Assembly (NCBI GenBank): GCA_963457535.1
Contig: OY734803.1
Location: 1,116,001 to 1,180,000, forward strand
DNA from: JAHRAW01 sp028066695
GTDB lineage: Bacteria; Pseudomonadota; Gammaproteobacteria; Arenicellales; Poriferihabitantaceae
Reading direction: 5' to 3'
Length of the DNA: 64,000 nt
Shown: in pieces, positions 33,114 to 42,033 of the stretch
Numbering within the stretch: the stretch's first letter is position 1
How the letters are laid out: every line of letters begins with the position of its first letter
The notes under the pieces: generated by a model
Told to the model about the DNA's origin: nothing
Seen by the model: the letters and a program-made list of their open reading frames with translations, nothing else
Databases searched by the model: none
Made by a program: the position numbers and the translations under genes

Positions 33114-35144
33114 ATGCCCGACACCGTCCAAGTCGTCTTCACCCCGTCCGGCAAGCGCGGGCAAATCGCGGCCGGAAAAAGCGTGCTGGAGGCGGCGCAG
33201 CAACTCGGCGTGGATCTGGACACGGTGTGCGGCGGGCGCGGCCTGTGCGACCGCTGCCAGATAGACCAGAGTACCGGCGAGTTCGCCAAGTTCGGCATCA
33301 CCTCCGACCCGTCGCATTTGTCGCCGCCGAGCGCGGCCGAGCGCGAGTTTTTCGGCGCGGACGCAAAACCGCAACGCCGCCTCGGCTGCCAAGCGAAACT
33401 GCTCGGCGACGCGGTCATAGACATTCCGCCGGAAAGCCAGGCGCACCGGCAGGTGGTGCGAAAGCGCGCCGATGTGCACGGCATCACGCTCGGACCGGCG
33501 GTGCGGCTGCATTACGCCGAAGTTCCCGAGCCGAACATGCACGAGCCGAGCGGCGATTTGCAGCGGCTTTTGGACGCGCTGGAATTTGAATGGGGCCTGC
33601 GCGATTTGCGCTGCGATTTTCATGTGCTCGCGGCGCTGCAACCGGCGCTGCGCGAGGGCAAATGGAAAGTCACCGCGGCGGTGCATGCCGAGCGCGATGT
33701 CATCGGCGTGTGGCCCGGCCTGAAGTCGGAGGCTTTCGGCGTCGCCGTGGATGTCGGCTCCACCACCATCGCCGCGCATCTGTGCGATCTGGTCAGCGGC
33801 GAAGCGCGCGCCGCCGGCGGGCGCATGAATCCGCAAATTCGCTTCGGCGAAGATTTGATGAGCCGCGTCTCCTACGCAATGATGAATCCGGGCGGCGAGG
33901 CCGACATGACGCGCGCGGTGCGCGAGGCGCTTCAGGGGTTAATAGAAGAGGTCGCGAACGAAGCGAAAGTCGCGTCCGAAGATATTCTGGACTTGGTGCT
34001 GGTCGGCAATCCGGTCATGCATCACTTGCTGCTCGGCATCAATCCGGTGGAATTGGGCGGCGCGCCGTTTGCGCTGGCCACCGACGCGGCGGTGACCGCG
34101 CGCGCGAATGATTTGGAGTTGCGCGTTCACCCCGGCGCGCGCGCCTACCTTTTGCCGTGCATCGCCGGGCATGTCGGCGCCGACGCCGCGGCGGCGACGC
34201 TTTCCGAGGCGCCGCATGCGCGCGAGGAAATCACGCTGGTGGTGGATGTCGGCACCAATGCCGAGTTGGTGCTCGGCAATTCGCGCAAGATGGTCGCGGC
34301 CTCCAGCCCGACCGGGCCCGCGTTTGAAGGCGCGCAAATCAGCGGCGGGCAGCGCGCCGCGCCCGGCGCGATAGAGCGCGTGCGCATTGACCGCGAAACG
34401 CTGGAGCCGCGCTTTCGCGTCATCGGCTGCGAAGCGTGGTCGGATGAAAAAACCTTCGCGGAAAACGCGCAAGTCACCGGCATCTGCGGCTCCGGCATCA
34501 TTGAAGTCATCGCCGAATTGTTTCTCGCCGGCGTCATTAAATCGGACGGCGTGATAGACGGCGCGGCCGCGGAAAAAAGCGCGCGGGTTTTGCCCGATGG
34601 AAAAACCTGGTGCTATTTGCTGCATGGCGATGAAAAACAAGGCATCAAAAAAAACCCGGGCGCGCCGCTCATTCGCATCACGCAAAACGATGTGCGCGCG
34701 ATTCAGCTCGCAAAGGCCGCGCTCTACGCCGGCGCGCGCCTGCTGATGGACAAACTCGGCATTGAAAAACTGGAGCGCATTCGCCTCGCCGGCGCATTCG
34801 GCGCGCACATAGATGTCAAATACGCGATGGTGCTCGGCATGATTCCCGACTGCGAACTCGCGCATGTCACTTCCGCCGGCAACGCCGCCGGCGCCGGCGC
34901 GATCATCACCCTGCTGGACAAAACCGCGCGGCTGGAAATTGAAGACACCGTCCGCCGCATTGAAAAAATTGAAACCGCGATAGAGCCGAAGTTTCAGGAG
35001 CACTTCGTGGACGCGCTCGCCATCCCGCACAAAAGCGCGGCGTATGAAAATCTCAGGAAGGAAGTGGAATTGCCGGCGCCGTCAATGGGCGCGGACGGCG
35101 AAGCAAGCGGCCGCCCGCGGCGGCGTTCGCGGCGGAGGAACTAG
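33114..35144 (+). CDS. Ferredoxin-type corrinoid activation ATPase (RACo-like, DUF4445)
   Basis: The 676-residue protein would reduce inactive Co(II) corrinoid back to Co(I) using ATP. An N-terminal [2Fe-2S] domain has four Cys: C39, C45 and C48 in 'VCGGRGLCDRC', and C92 in 'RRLGCQAKL'. A linker domain follows, then an actin-like ATPase part with 'GVAVDVGSTTIAAHLCDL', 'VLVGNPVMHHLLLGI' and 'VVDVGTNAELVLGN'. This layout is the reductive activator of corrinoid methyltransferase systems. It closes the rightward set; its stop shares the palindrome CTAG with the stop of the convergent NYN gene. Confidence 0.9.
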   Translation: MPDTVQVVFTPSGKRGQIAAGKSVLEAAQQLGVDLDTVCGGRGLCDRCQIDQSTGEFAKFGITSDPSHLSPPSAAEREFFGADAKPQRRLGCQAKLLGDAVIDIPPESQAHRQVVRKRADVHGITLGPAVRLHYAEVPEPNMHEPSGDLQRLLDALEFEWGLRDLRCDFHVLAALQPALREGKWKVTAAVHAERDVIGVWPGLKSEAFGVAVDVGSTTIAAHLCDLVSGEARAAGGRMNPQIRFGEDLMSRVSYAMMNPGGEADMTRAVREALQGLIEEVANEAKVASEDILDLVLVGNPVMHHLLLGINPVELGGAPFALATDAAVTARANDLELRVHPGARAYLLPCIAGHVGADAAAATLSEAPHAREEITLVVDVGTNAELVLGNSRKMVAASSPTGPAFEGAQISGGQRAAPGAIERVRIDRETLEPRFRVIGCEAWSDEKTFAENAQVTGICGSGIIEVIAELFLAGVIKSDGVIDGAAAEKSARVLPDGKTWCYLLHGDEKQGIKKNPGAPLIRITQNDVRAIQLAKAALYAGARLLMDKLGIEKLERIRLAGAFGAHIDVKYAMVLGMIPDCELAHVTSAGNAAGAGAIITLLDKTARLEIEDTVRRIEKIETAIEPKFQEHFVDALAIPHKSAAYENLRKEVELPAPSMGADGEASGRPRRRSRRRN

Positions 35145-35683
35145 CGCGAGAGTTCGGAAAAATGCGGGTCCATTTCAGTGAAGTGCGAACAGGCATCTTT
35201 CAATTCCTGCGACGCGTGCTGCCAGAAAATCACATGCACTTCAAAGCCGCGCCGCATCAAACTTCGCACCGCCGGCACATGGTCGCCGTCTCCGGCGACC
35301 AGCACGAACCGGTCTTTTGACTTGTCCGCCTTCTCGTAGGAATCTTCCAGCATCGCCGCGACGATGCCGGTGTCGATTTTTTTCTCCTTGTTGTCCGGAT
35401 TTCGGTCCTCAATCACCAATTCAAAACCGGCTGATTTGGCGACCGCCCACAGCGAATCGTTGGGCGGCGGACGCGACCCGAACAACACCGCGCGCTCGGC
35501 GCCCGAATTGCCGTTTTTCGAGATGAAGTGATACAACTTGCCGAAATCCAGCCGGTAACTGGAATCAAAAATCCGGCGGCGATTGGCATCCTGCATATCG
35601 AGCGCATAGCCATTCTTGACCGCCGCCACGCGCTGCCCTTCGATAAAGACATTTGAGTTGTCGACATAGATGAATTTTGCCAT
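35141..35683 (-). CDS. NYN-domain (LabA-like) protein, putative RNase
   Basis: The 180-residue protein starts 'MAKFIYVDNSNVFIEGQRV', giving the first Asp and Asn of the NYN/PIN-like site. Later acidic residues are in 'KKIDTGIVAAML' and 'LVAGDGDHVPAVRSLMRRG', so the metal-binding set looks complete. NYN proteins of the LabA/DUF88 group are probable RNases acting on structured or tRNA-like RNA. GGGAGAG precedes the ATG at 35683, and a TATAAT lies about 40 bases upstream, so it has its own transcript. No link to the methyl-transfer genes is evident beyond position. Confidence 0.82.
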   Translation of the reverse strand: MAKFIYVDNSNVFIEGQRVAAVKNGYALDMQDANRRRIFDSSYRLDFGKLYHFISKNGNSGAERAVLFGSRPPPNDSLWAVAKSAGFELVIEDRNPDNKEKKIDTGIVAAMLEDSYEKADKSKDRFVLVAGDGDHVPAVRSLMRRGFEVHVIFWQHASQELKDACSHFTEMDPHFSELSR

Positions 35684-35719
35684 TTCTGCTCTCCCGGCAT
35701 GCAACTGCCCGCCCGGCGC

Positions 35720-35725
35720 ATTATA
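35720..35725 (-). promoter_or_regulatory. -10 (TATAAT) of the NYN gene
   Basis: TATAAT on the minus strand in the 59-base gap between the MttB-like gene and the NYN gene, giving a leader of about 30 bases with GGGAGAG as Shine-Dalgarno. Confidence 0.5.
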
Positions 35726-35742
35726 CCCGGGAATGCGCGCCG

Positions 35743-37290
35743 CTAAAAACTCGCGTCCGCGAAAGACGATTTGCGCTTTTCCATGAAGTCGCGCAGCCCT
35801 TCGTCAATGCCCGGGTCCAGCGGCGGCGGCGCGTATTCCTGCAGCATTTTTTGCGACAACTCGTGGGCGCGGTGCGCGGCGTCTTTTGCGCCGTCGGCCT
35901 GCCACTGTTCAAAACTGTTGTTGTCGGCGATGGCCGAGCGGTAGAACGCGGTTTTGAAGTTGCGCTGGGTGTGCGCGCAGCCGAGGAAGTGGCCGCCGGG
36001 GCCGACTTCGCGAAGCGCGTCCAGCGCCTGGCCGTTTTCGGACAAATCAAAACCGCCGGCGAACACCTGCATCATTCCGCATTGGTCGGCGTCCATCACC
36101 AGTTTTTCGCAGCAGGTCGCAAGCCCGCCCTCCAGCCAGCCGGCCGCGTGCAGCATGAAATTAACGCCGGCGAGAACCCCCGGCAGCAAAGTGTGCGCGC
36201 TTTCAAACGCGGCCTGCGCGTCCGGAAGTTTGGACGCGCACAAGGAGCCGCCGCTGCGAAACGGAACGCCGAGCCGGCGCGCGAGCGCGGCCGCGCCGTT
36301 CAGCACCAGCGCCGGCTCCGGCGTGCCGAAAGTCGGCGCGCCGGACTGCATGGAAATGGAACTGGCGAAAGTGCCGAAGATGACCGGCGCGCCGGCGCGC
36401 ACCAATTGCGTGAACGCCATGCCGGCCATCGCCTCGGCCAGGATTTGCGCGAGCGTGCCGGCCGCGGTCACCGGCGACATCGCGCCGGCCAAAATGAACG
36501 GCGAAATCACGGTGCCCTGGTTGTTGCGCGCATACACCTCGGCCGCGCCGAGCATGCTCTCGTCAAAAGTCATCGGCGAGTTGGCGTTGATCAGATTGAC
36601 CAGCACCGCATTTTTGTCGACGAATTCCCCGCCGAACACGATGCGGCACATGGCCACGCTGTCCTCGGCGCGCTCGGGATGCGTGACCGAGCCCATGAAC
36701 GGCTTGTCGCTGTATTTGATGTGCGAATAGACCATGTCAAAGTGGCGCTTGTTGACCGGCAGGTCGGTCGGCTCGCACACCGTGCCGCCGGAGTGGTGCA
36801 GCGACGGCAGCATGTAGGCGAGTTTGACGATGTCCTGAAAATCCGAAATCTTCGCGTAGCGGCGCCCCTCCTTGAAATCGCGGATGAAAGGCGGCCCGTA
36901 GACCGGCGCGAACACCGTGTGCTTGCCGCCGATCATCACGCTGCGCTTCGGGTTGCGCGCTTTTTGTTCAAACTCGCGCGGCGCCGAGTCGCGAATGATT
37001 TTGCGGCACATGCCGGGCGCAAAACGGACGCGCTCGCCGTCAATCTCGGCGCCGGCTTCCTTGAACAATTTCAGCGCGGACGGGTACTGAAAGTTGATGC
37101 CGATTTCGGCGAGGATGGCGTCGGCGTTTTTTTCTATCAGCGCCAGGCCCTCTTCGCCGAGCAACTCGTATTCGGGGATGACGCGGGTGATGTAGGCCGG
37201 CGCGGACGGCGCGGCGGATTCGGCCGCGGCCTGGCGCGCGCGGCGACCGCCGCGTTTTTTGCGCGCGGTGGAGGTTTCGGAATCGGACAT
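35743..37290 (-). CDS. MttB-family corrinoid methyltransferase without pyrrolysine
   Basis: The 515-residue protein is of the trimethylamine methyltransferase superfamily: 'YELLGEEGLALIEKNADAIL' near the start and 'RFAPGMCRKIIRDSAPREF' are typical. True trimethylamine enzymes have a UAG-encoded pyrrolysine in mid-protein; this frame has no internal UAG, so it belongs to the non-Pyl branch, whose known members demethylate glycine betaine, proline betaine or carnitine. It is the probable substrate enzyme for the corrinoid protein at 29542. The N-terminus is basic ('RKKRGGRRARQ'). It is on the opposite strand to its likely partners. Confidence 0.85.
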   Translation of the reverse strand: MSDSETSTARKKRGGRRARQAAAESAAPSAPAYITRVIPEYELLGEEGLALIEKNADAILAEIGINFQYPSALKLFKEAGAEIDGERVRFAPGMCRKIIRDSAPREFEQKARNPKRSVMIGGKHTVFAPVYGPPFIRDFKEGRRYAKISDFQDIVKLAYMLPSLHHSGGTVCEPTDLPVNKRHFDMVYSHIKYSDKPFMGSVTHPERAEDSVAMCRIVFGGEFVDKNAVLVNLINANSPMTFDESMLGAAEVYARNNQGTVISPFILAGAMSPVTAAGTLAQILAEAMAGMAFTQLVRAGAPVIFGTFASSISMQSGAPTFGTPEPALVLNGAAALARRLGVPFRSGGSLCASKLPDAQAAFESAHTLLPGVLAGVNFMLHAAGWLEGGLATCCEKLVMDADQCGMMQVFAGGFDLSENGQALDALREVGPGGHFLGCAHTQRNFKTAFYRSAIADNNSFEQWQADGAKDAAHRAHELSQKMLQEYAPPPLDPGIDEGLRDFMEKRKSSFADASF

Positions 37291-37411
37291 GGGCGGGGAC
37301 GGGGGTTAGGGTTGCCGGGGAAACGGACCGCCTAGTATGCGCGTATTGCGCGCGCGCGGCAAGCGGTTTTTGCGGCTACAATTCCGCCGCGCAACCACCC
37401 CGCCCGCACCC

Positions 37412-39205
37412 GTGCCCTCTTCGCCCGCCCCCGCCCCGATCACCGACGGCGCCCGGCTCTACCGCCGCCTGCTCGGCCATGTTTGGCCCTACAAATGGGT
37501 GTTCGCGCTCGCCATTCTCGGCATGCTGACCGCCGCGGCCGGCGACGGAATCATCGTGGCGATGCTGAAGCCGATCATAGATCAGGGCTTCGTCGACCGC
37601 GACGCCGCGTTCATTAAATGGGTGCCGCTGTTTTTGCTGGCGCTCGGGCTGGCGCGCGCAGTCGGCAATTTCATTGACACCTACTGCATGAGCTGGGTCG
37701 CGCGCCGCGTGATTCAGGATTTGCGCCAGGCGATGTTTGAGCGCCTGCTGCGCGCGCCGGCCGAGTTTTACGACCGCACCGCGAGCGGCGATTTGGTGTC
37801 GCGTCTGACGCATGACGTGGAACAAATCGCCGACGCCAGCACCGGCGCATGCCGCGTGCTGTTTCGCGACTCGGTCAAGTCGGCGATTCTGCTCGGCTGG
37901 ATGTTTTACCTGAGTTGGAAACTCTCGCTGCTGTTCGTGGTCATCATTCCGCTGGCGGCGCTCATCTTCAAGATGACGGTGATGCGCTTTCGCGAAATCA
38001 GCGCGCGTTTTTTGGAGAGCATCGGCGAAATCACGCACATCGCCAAGGAGGCGCTGCTCGGCCACCGCGCGGTGAAAATTTTCGGCGCGTATGAACAGCA
38101 GCGGCGCGAGTTTTTGCGCGCCAACAATTACCACCGCCAGCAGACCATGAAGCGCGCCACGGTAACCGCCGCGAGCGTTCTTCTGACCGTGTTTCTCGCC
38201 GGCGCCGGCGTCGCCGGAGTGATCTGGGCGGCGCTCGGCCAGGACATCACGCCCGGGGTGTTTTCCTCCTACATCGCGGCGATGATCATGATGACCAAGC
38301 CGGTGCGCAATTTGTCCGAGGTGAATCTGAGCATTCAGACCGGGGTGGTCGGCGCGAATTCCATTTTTCGCACCATTGACATGGAGCAGGAAAAAGACCT
38401 CGGCACCGCCGAACTCAAAAATGTGCGCGGCGATGTTCGTTTTGACGATGTCTCCTTCCGCTACGCGCGCGAGGGCATGCCGGTGCTGCGCGATGTGTCG
38501 TTTGAAATCAAGGCCGGCGCCACGGTCGCGCTGGTCGGCGCCTCGGGCAGCGGCAAATCCACCATCGCCTCATTGCTGCTGCGGTTTTATTCGCCGCTGA
38601 AAGGCGCGATAAGCATTGACGGCATGCCGCTGGAATCGCTGACGCTGGAATCGCTGCGCGCGCACACCGCCATCGTCACCCAGGAAATCATTTTGTTTGA
38701 TGACTCCATCCGCAACAATATCGCCTACGGCGAGGAGGGCGAAATTGACGCGGAGAAATTAACAAAGGCGGCCGAGGCCGCGCGCGTCAATGAATTCGCC
38801 GGGACCATGCCGAACGGGCTGGACACATTGGTCGGCGAGCAGGGCGTGCGCCTCTCCGGCGGGCAGCGCCAGCGCATCGCCATCGCGCGCGCGCTTTACA
38901 AGGACGCGCCGATTTTGATCATGGACGAGGCGACCTCGTCGCTGGATTCGGATTCCGAGCGGCACATTCAGGCGGCGATTGCGCGGCTGGTAAAAAACCG
39001 CACCTCGCTGATCATCGCGCACCGCCTGTCCACGATTGAAAGCGCCGATGTGATTTTGGTGCTGGAAAACGGCCGCATCGCGCAGCGCGGCAGCCATGCC
39101 GAATTGCTGGCGCAGCCGGGCATTTACGCCAACCTGCAGGCCGCGCAGCACGCCGCCCCGGACGAACACGCCGCGCCGGCGAAAAGCGGCGCCGCGCCAG
39201 TCTGA
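37412..39205 (+). CDS. msbA: Lipid A/lipopolysaccharide core flippase, ABC exporter
   Basis: The inner-membrane homodimer flips lipid A-core to the periplasmic face. The six-helix transmembrane domain (about 1-320) has 'EFYDRTASGDLVSRLTHDVE', and the ATPase domain has Walker A 'GASGSGKST', signature 'LSGGQRQRIAIARAL' and Walker B 'ILIMDEATSSLDSDSE'. The frame is open from an ATG at 37337 (622 residues), but a TACAAT (37377) lies inside that extension and GTG 37412 gives 597 residues, close to the usual MsbA length, so I use the GTG. The stop overlaps the lpxK start (TGATG), as in the usual msbA-lpxK pair. Confidence 0.9.
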   Translation: MPSSPAPAPITDGARLYRRLLGHVWPYKWVFALAILGMLTAAAGDGIIVAMLKPIIDQGFVDRDAAFIKWVPLFLLALGLARAVGNFIDTYCMSWVARRVIQDLRQAMFERLLRAPAEFYDRTASGDLVSRLTHDVEQIADASTGACRVLFRDSVKSAILLGWMFYLSWKLSLLFVVIIPLAALIFKMTVMRFREISARFLESIGEITHIAKEALLGHRAVKIFGAYEQQRREFLRANNYHRQQTMKRATVTAASVLLTVFLAGAGVAGVIWAALGQDITPGVFSSYIAAMIMMTKPVRNLSEVNLSIQTGVVGANSIFRTIDMEQEKDLGTAELKNVRGDVRFDDVSFRYAREGMPVLRDVSFEIKAGATVALVGASGSGKSTIASLLLRFYSPLKGAISIDGMPLESLTLESLRAHTAIVTQEIILFDDSIRNNIAYGEEGEIDAEKLTKAAEAARVNEFAGTMPNGLDTLVGEQGVRLSGGQRQRIAIARALYKDAPILIMDEATSSLDSDSERHIQAAIARLVKNRTSLIIAHRLSTIESADVILVLENGRIAQRGSHAELLAQPGIYANLQAAQHAAPDEHAAPAKSGAAPV

Positions 39206-40212
39206 TGTTGCGCGAATTGCGCCGCGGCTGGCGGCGGCCGCGCTGGCGAAACCGGCTGGCCTATCCGCTGTCGCTGTTGTATGCCGGGCTGATGCGCGCG
39301 CGCGCGCATGCCTACCGCCGCGGACTGCTGCGCAGCCGGCGCGTCGCCGCCACGGTAATCGTGGTCGGCAACCTCACGGTCGGCGGCGCCGGCAAAACCC
39401 CGCTGGTCATCGCGCTGGCGCGCGCCTGCAAAGCGCGCGGCATGAACCCCGGCGTCATCGCGCGCGGCTACCGCGCCGAGCGCAAACATGGAACGGGCGC
39501 GCGCGAAGTCGCCGACGGCATGAGCGCGCGCGAAGTCGGCGACGAGCCGCTGCTGATTTTTCGCAGTTGCCGCGTGCCGGTCGCGGTCGGGCGCAGCCGC
39601 GCGCAAAGCGCGCAACTTTTAATTGACAAACACCGCTGCGACATCGTCATCAGCGACGACGGTTTTCAGCATCTGGCGCTGCGCCGCGACCTGGACATCG
39701 TGGTCATTGACGGCGAGCGCCGCTTCGGCAACAACTGGTGCCTGCCGGCCGGCCCGCTGCGCGAGCCGCCGTCGGCGCTGGCGCGCGCCGACATGGTCGT
39801 GGTCAACGGCGCCGGCGCGCGCAACGGCGAGTTTCAATTGGAGGCGCGCATTGAACACGCGGTGCAAATCGGCGGCGGCCGCCCGGAACGCGCGCTCGGC
39901 GAGTTCAAGGGCGCGCGCGTGCACGCGGTCGCCGGCACCGGAAACCCGGGGCGTTTTTTCCGGCAACTGCGCGCGCACGGCATGGAAGTGGTGCCGCACC
40001 CCTTCCCCGACCACCACCATTTCGCCGCGGCCGATTTGGATTTCGCCGGCGGCACGGTGCTTCTGACCGAGAAGGACGCGGTCAAGTGCGAGCCGCTGAT
40101 AGCCGCCGGCGCGGCGCGCGGCGCGTATTGGACGGTGCCGCTGCTGCTGACGCCACCGCCTGCATTGCTGCGCGCGGTTTTTGACCGCATAGAGCGATGC
40201 GCTTCCACGTAA
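39205..40212 (+). CDS. lpxK: Tetraacyldisaccharide 4'-kinase
   Basis: The 335-residue, membrane-attached enzyme phosphorylates the 4' position of the lipid A precursor. The P-loop is 'VGGAGKTPLVIALA' (about 59-72), and 'GVIARGYRAE' and 'ISDDGFQHLALRRDLDIVV' (with the DDGFQ motif) are diagnostic. It overlaps msbA by one base and kdsB by 16 bases, so the three genes are translated together to finish and export lipid A. Confidence 0.94.
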   Translation: MLRELRRGWRRPRWRNRLAYPLSLLYAGLMRARAHAYRRGLLRSRRVAATVIVVGNLTVGGAGKTPLVIALARACKARGMNPGVIARGYRAERKHGTGAREVADGMSAREVGDEPLLIFRSCRVPVAVGRSRAQSAQLLIDKHRCDIVISDDGFQHLALRRDLDIVVIDGERRFGNNWCLPAGPLREPPSALARADMVVVNGAGARNGEFQLEARIEHAVQIGGGRPERALGEFKGARVHAVAGTGNPGRFFRQLRAHGMEVVPHPFPDHHHFAAADLDFAGGTVLLTEKDAVKCEPLIAAGAARGAYWTVPLLLTPPPALLRAVFDRIERCAST

Positions 40213-40940
40213 TCATTCCGGCGCGCTACGCCTCGCGGCGGCTGCCGGGCAAGGCGCTGCTGGACATCGGCGGCAAGCCGATGATCGGCCGCGTGATTGA
40301 ATGCGCGCAGCGAAGCGAGGCCGAGTCGGTGGCGGTGGCGACCGACGACGAGCGCATCGCCGACGCGGCGCGCGAATTCGGCGCGAAGGCGGTGATGACT
40401 TCGCGCGAGCACAATTGCGGCGCCGAGCGCATTGACGAGGCCGCCGACGCGCTGGAACTGGACGACCGCGACATCATCGTCAATGTGCAGGGCGACGAGC
40501 CGGACATGCCGGCCGCACTGATAGACCAGGTGGCGCGGCTGATCGCGCAAAAACCGCTCGCCTCCATGGCGACCGCGGCCGCGCCGCTGAACGCGGCGCA
40601 ATTGCGGCAGCCGTCGGTGGTCAAGGTGGTCTGCGACCGCGACGGTTACGCGCTGCTTTTCAGCCGCGCCGCGGTTCCGTGGACTTCCGGGGAAGACATT
40701 AGTGGGGGCGGGGGCGGCGACATCGCCCGCCGCCACCTCGGAATCTACGCCTACCGCCGTGAATACCTGCGGCGTTTCACCAAAATGGGCGGCTGCGAAT
40801 TGGAGCGGCGCGAGAAATTGGAGCAATTGCGCGCGCTGTGGCACGGCGACAAAATCGCCTGCGCCGACGCGGTGGAGGCGCCGTCGGCCGGGGTGGACAC
40901 CCGCGCCGACCTGGAGCGCGTCCGCAGAAATTTCGCCTAG
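40197..40940 (+). CDS. kdsB: CMP-Kdo synthetase
   Basis: The 247-residue cytidylyltransferase activates Kdo for addition to lipid A. The N-terminal 'IIPARYASRRLPGKALLDI' is the CTP-binding signature, and 'NVQGDEPDMPAALIDQV' carries the metal-binding Asp. It ends the msbA-lpxK-kdsB set and is followed by the ribosomal-protein promoter. Confidence 0.94.
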   Translation: MRFHVIIPARYASRRLPGKALLDIGGKPMIGRVIECAQRSEAESVAVATDDERIADAAREFGAKAVMTSREHNCGAERIDEAADALELDDRDIIVNVQGDEPDMPAALIDQVARLIAQKPLASMATAAAPLNAAQLRQPSVVKVVCDRDGYALLFSRAAVPWTSGEDISGGGGGDIARRHLGIYAYRREYLRRFTKMGGCELERREKLEQLRALWHGDKIACADAVEAPSAGVDTRADLERVRRNFA

Positions 40941-40944
40941 GGGC

Positions 40945-40973
40945 TTGCATTCGCGGCGCGCATGCGCTATATT
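40945..40973 (+). promoter_or_regulatory. Promoter of rplM-rpsI
   Basis: TTGCAT (40945-40950), 17 bases, TATATT (40968-40973). Transcription would begin near 40980, just before the leader hairpin. Confidence 0.65.
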
Positions 40974-40982
40974 CGCCGGTCC

Positions 40983-41011
40983 GTTCGGGGGGCGACCCGC
41001 GCCGCCCGGAC
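40983..41011 (+). promoter_or_regulatory. Leader hairpin before rplM (possible L13 autoregulatory site)
   Basis: GTTCGGG (40983-40989) pairs with CCCGGAC (41005-41011), and GGCG (40991-40994) with CGCC (41000-41003), separated by one G-G mismatch. Ribosomal-protein leaders often bind their own product. That L13 binds here is inference. Confidence 0.4.
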
Positions 41012-41038
41012 ATTTTTCACGCCTATTTTCCCGCACCG

Positions 41039-41467
41039 ATGAAAACCTTCACCGCCAAAAAAGACACGCTGCGCCGCGACTGGTTCGTGGTGGACGCCGA
41101 GAACAAAGTGCTCGGCCGTCTCGCCACGCAAATCGCGCACCGCCTGCGCGGCAAGCACAAGCCGGAATACACCCCGCATGTGGACGGCGGCGACTACATC
41201 GTGGTCATCAACGCCGGCAAGGTCGCGGTTACCGGCAACAAGGCGCTGGACAAGCGCTACCACCACCACACCGGCCACCCCGGCGGCATCAAGGAAATTT
41301 CCTTTCAGGAAATGATGGCGAAGCACCCGACGCGCGCGCTGCGGCACGCGGTGCGCGGAATGCTGCCGCGCAACAAACTCGGGCGCGCGATGCTGGCGAA
41401 ATTAAAGGTCTATGCCGGCGCCGAGCACTCGCACCAGGCGCAGCAGCCGAAACCGCTGAAACTTTGA
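41039..41467 (+). CDS. rplM: 50S ribosomal protein L13
   Basis: The 142-residue protein matches L13 from end to end: 'WFVVDAENKVLGRLATQIA', 'VVINAGKVAVTGNKALDK', 'YHHHTGHPGGIKEI' and 'AVRGMLPRNKLGR'. It is one of the first proteins to join the 50S subunit. As in most bacteria it pairs with rpsI, 52 bases downstream. Confidence 0.97.
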   Translation: MKTFTAKKDTLRRDWFVVDAENKVLGRLATQIAHRLRGKHKPEYTPHVDGGDYIVVINAGKVAVTGNKALDKRYHHHTGHPGGIKEISFQEMMAKHPTRALRHAVRGMLPRNKLGRAMLAKLKVYAGAEHSHQAQQPKPLKL

Positions 41468-41479
41468 AATTCCGCGGGG

Positions 41480-41485
41480 TATAAT
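41480..41485 (+). promoter_or_regulatory. Possible internal -10 before rpsI
   Basis: A perfect TATAAT lies in the rplM-rpsI gap, about 35 bases before the rpsI start. It could give a second rpsI transcript. No -35 was identified. Confidence 0.35.
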
Positions 41486-41519
41486 CTCCCGCCAACGCAC
41501 CTCAACCCAGAGCACTTCC

Positions 41520-41906
41520 ATGAACCAAGCGCACCGCGGCACCGGCCGCCGCAAATCCTCCACCGCGCGCGTCTATTTGCGGCGCGGCAGCGGCCGCATC
41601 ACCGTCAACAAACAGCCGCTGGAAAAATATTTCGGGCGCAAGACCGCGCACATGATCGTCCGCCAGCCGCTGGAATTGGCGCAGATCACCGATTTGGATG
41701 TGACCGCGCTGGTGGACGGCGGCGGCAACAGCGGCCAGGCCGGCGCGATTCGGCACGGCATCGCGCGCGCGCTGATCGCCTACGACGAAAATCTTCGCGC
41801 GCCGCTGCGCAAGGCCGGCTTCGTTACGCGCGACGCGCGCGCGGTGGAGCGCAAAAAATTCGGCCTGCACAAAGCGCGCAAGCGGCCGCAGTATTCCAAG
41901 CGGTAA
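41520..41906 (+). CDS. rpsI: 30S ribosomal protein S9
   Basis: The 128-residue protein has the S9 hallmarks 'GTGRRKSSTARVYLRRGSG' near the start, 'GGGNSGQAGAIRHGIARAL' in the middle and the basic tail 'GLHKARKRPQYSKR', whose last Arg reaches the P-site tRNA. It is co-transcribed with rplM. Confidence 0.97.
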   Translation: MNQAHRGTGRRKSSTARVYLRRGSGRITVNKQPLEKYFGRKTAHMIVRQPLELAQITDLDVTALVDGGGNSGQAGAIRHGIARALIAYDENLRAPLRKAGFVTRDARAVERKKFGLHKARKRPQYSKR

Positions 41907-41945
41907 TTTCCGGCCCGCGACCCGGGCGCGGATGCTCTGCCGATT

Positions 41946-42019
41946 TGGGGGATCGTCTAGCGGTAGGACAGCGGACTCTGACTCCGCCGGCGGGGGTTCG
42001 AATCCCTCTCCCCCAGCCA
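41946..42019 (+). tRNA. tRNA-Gln (anticodon CUG)
   Basis: Acceptor TGGGGGA pairs with TCCCCCA, the anticodon stem GCGGA/TCCGC encloses CTCTGAC, the T-loop is TTCGAAT and CCA is encoded. It lies between rpsI and a small secreted-protein gene that begins 15 bases later, so they may share a transcript. Confidence 0.94.
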
Positions 42020-42033
42020 CCCCGCCCCGCATC

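Noticed and set aside
35743..37290. Pyrrolysine use in the MttB homologue.
   Set aside because: The reading frame has no internal TAG over its full length, so it belongs to the non-pyrrolysine branch.
37337..37411. The ATG at 37337 as msbA start.
   Set aside because: It would add 25 Arg-rich residues and would place the only -10-like TACAAT inside the gene. The GTG at 37412 gives the family length, though this is not proven.
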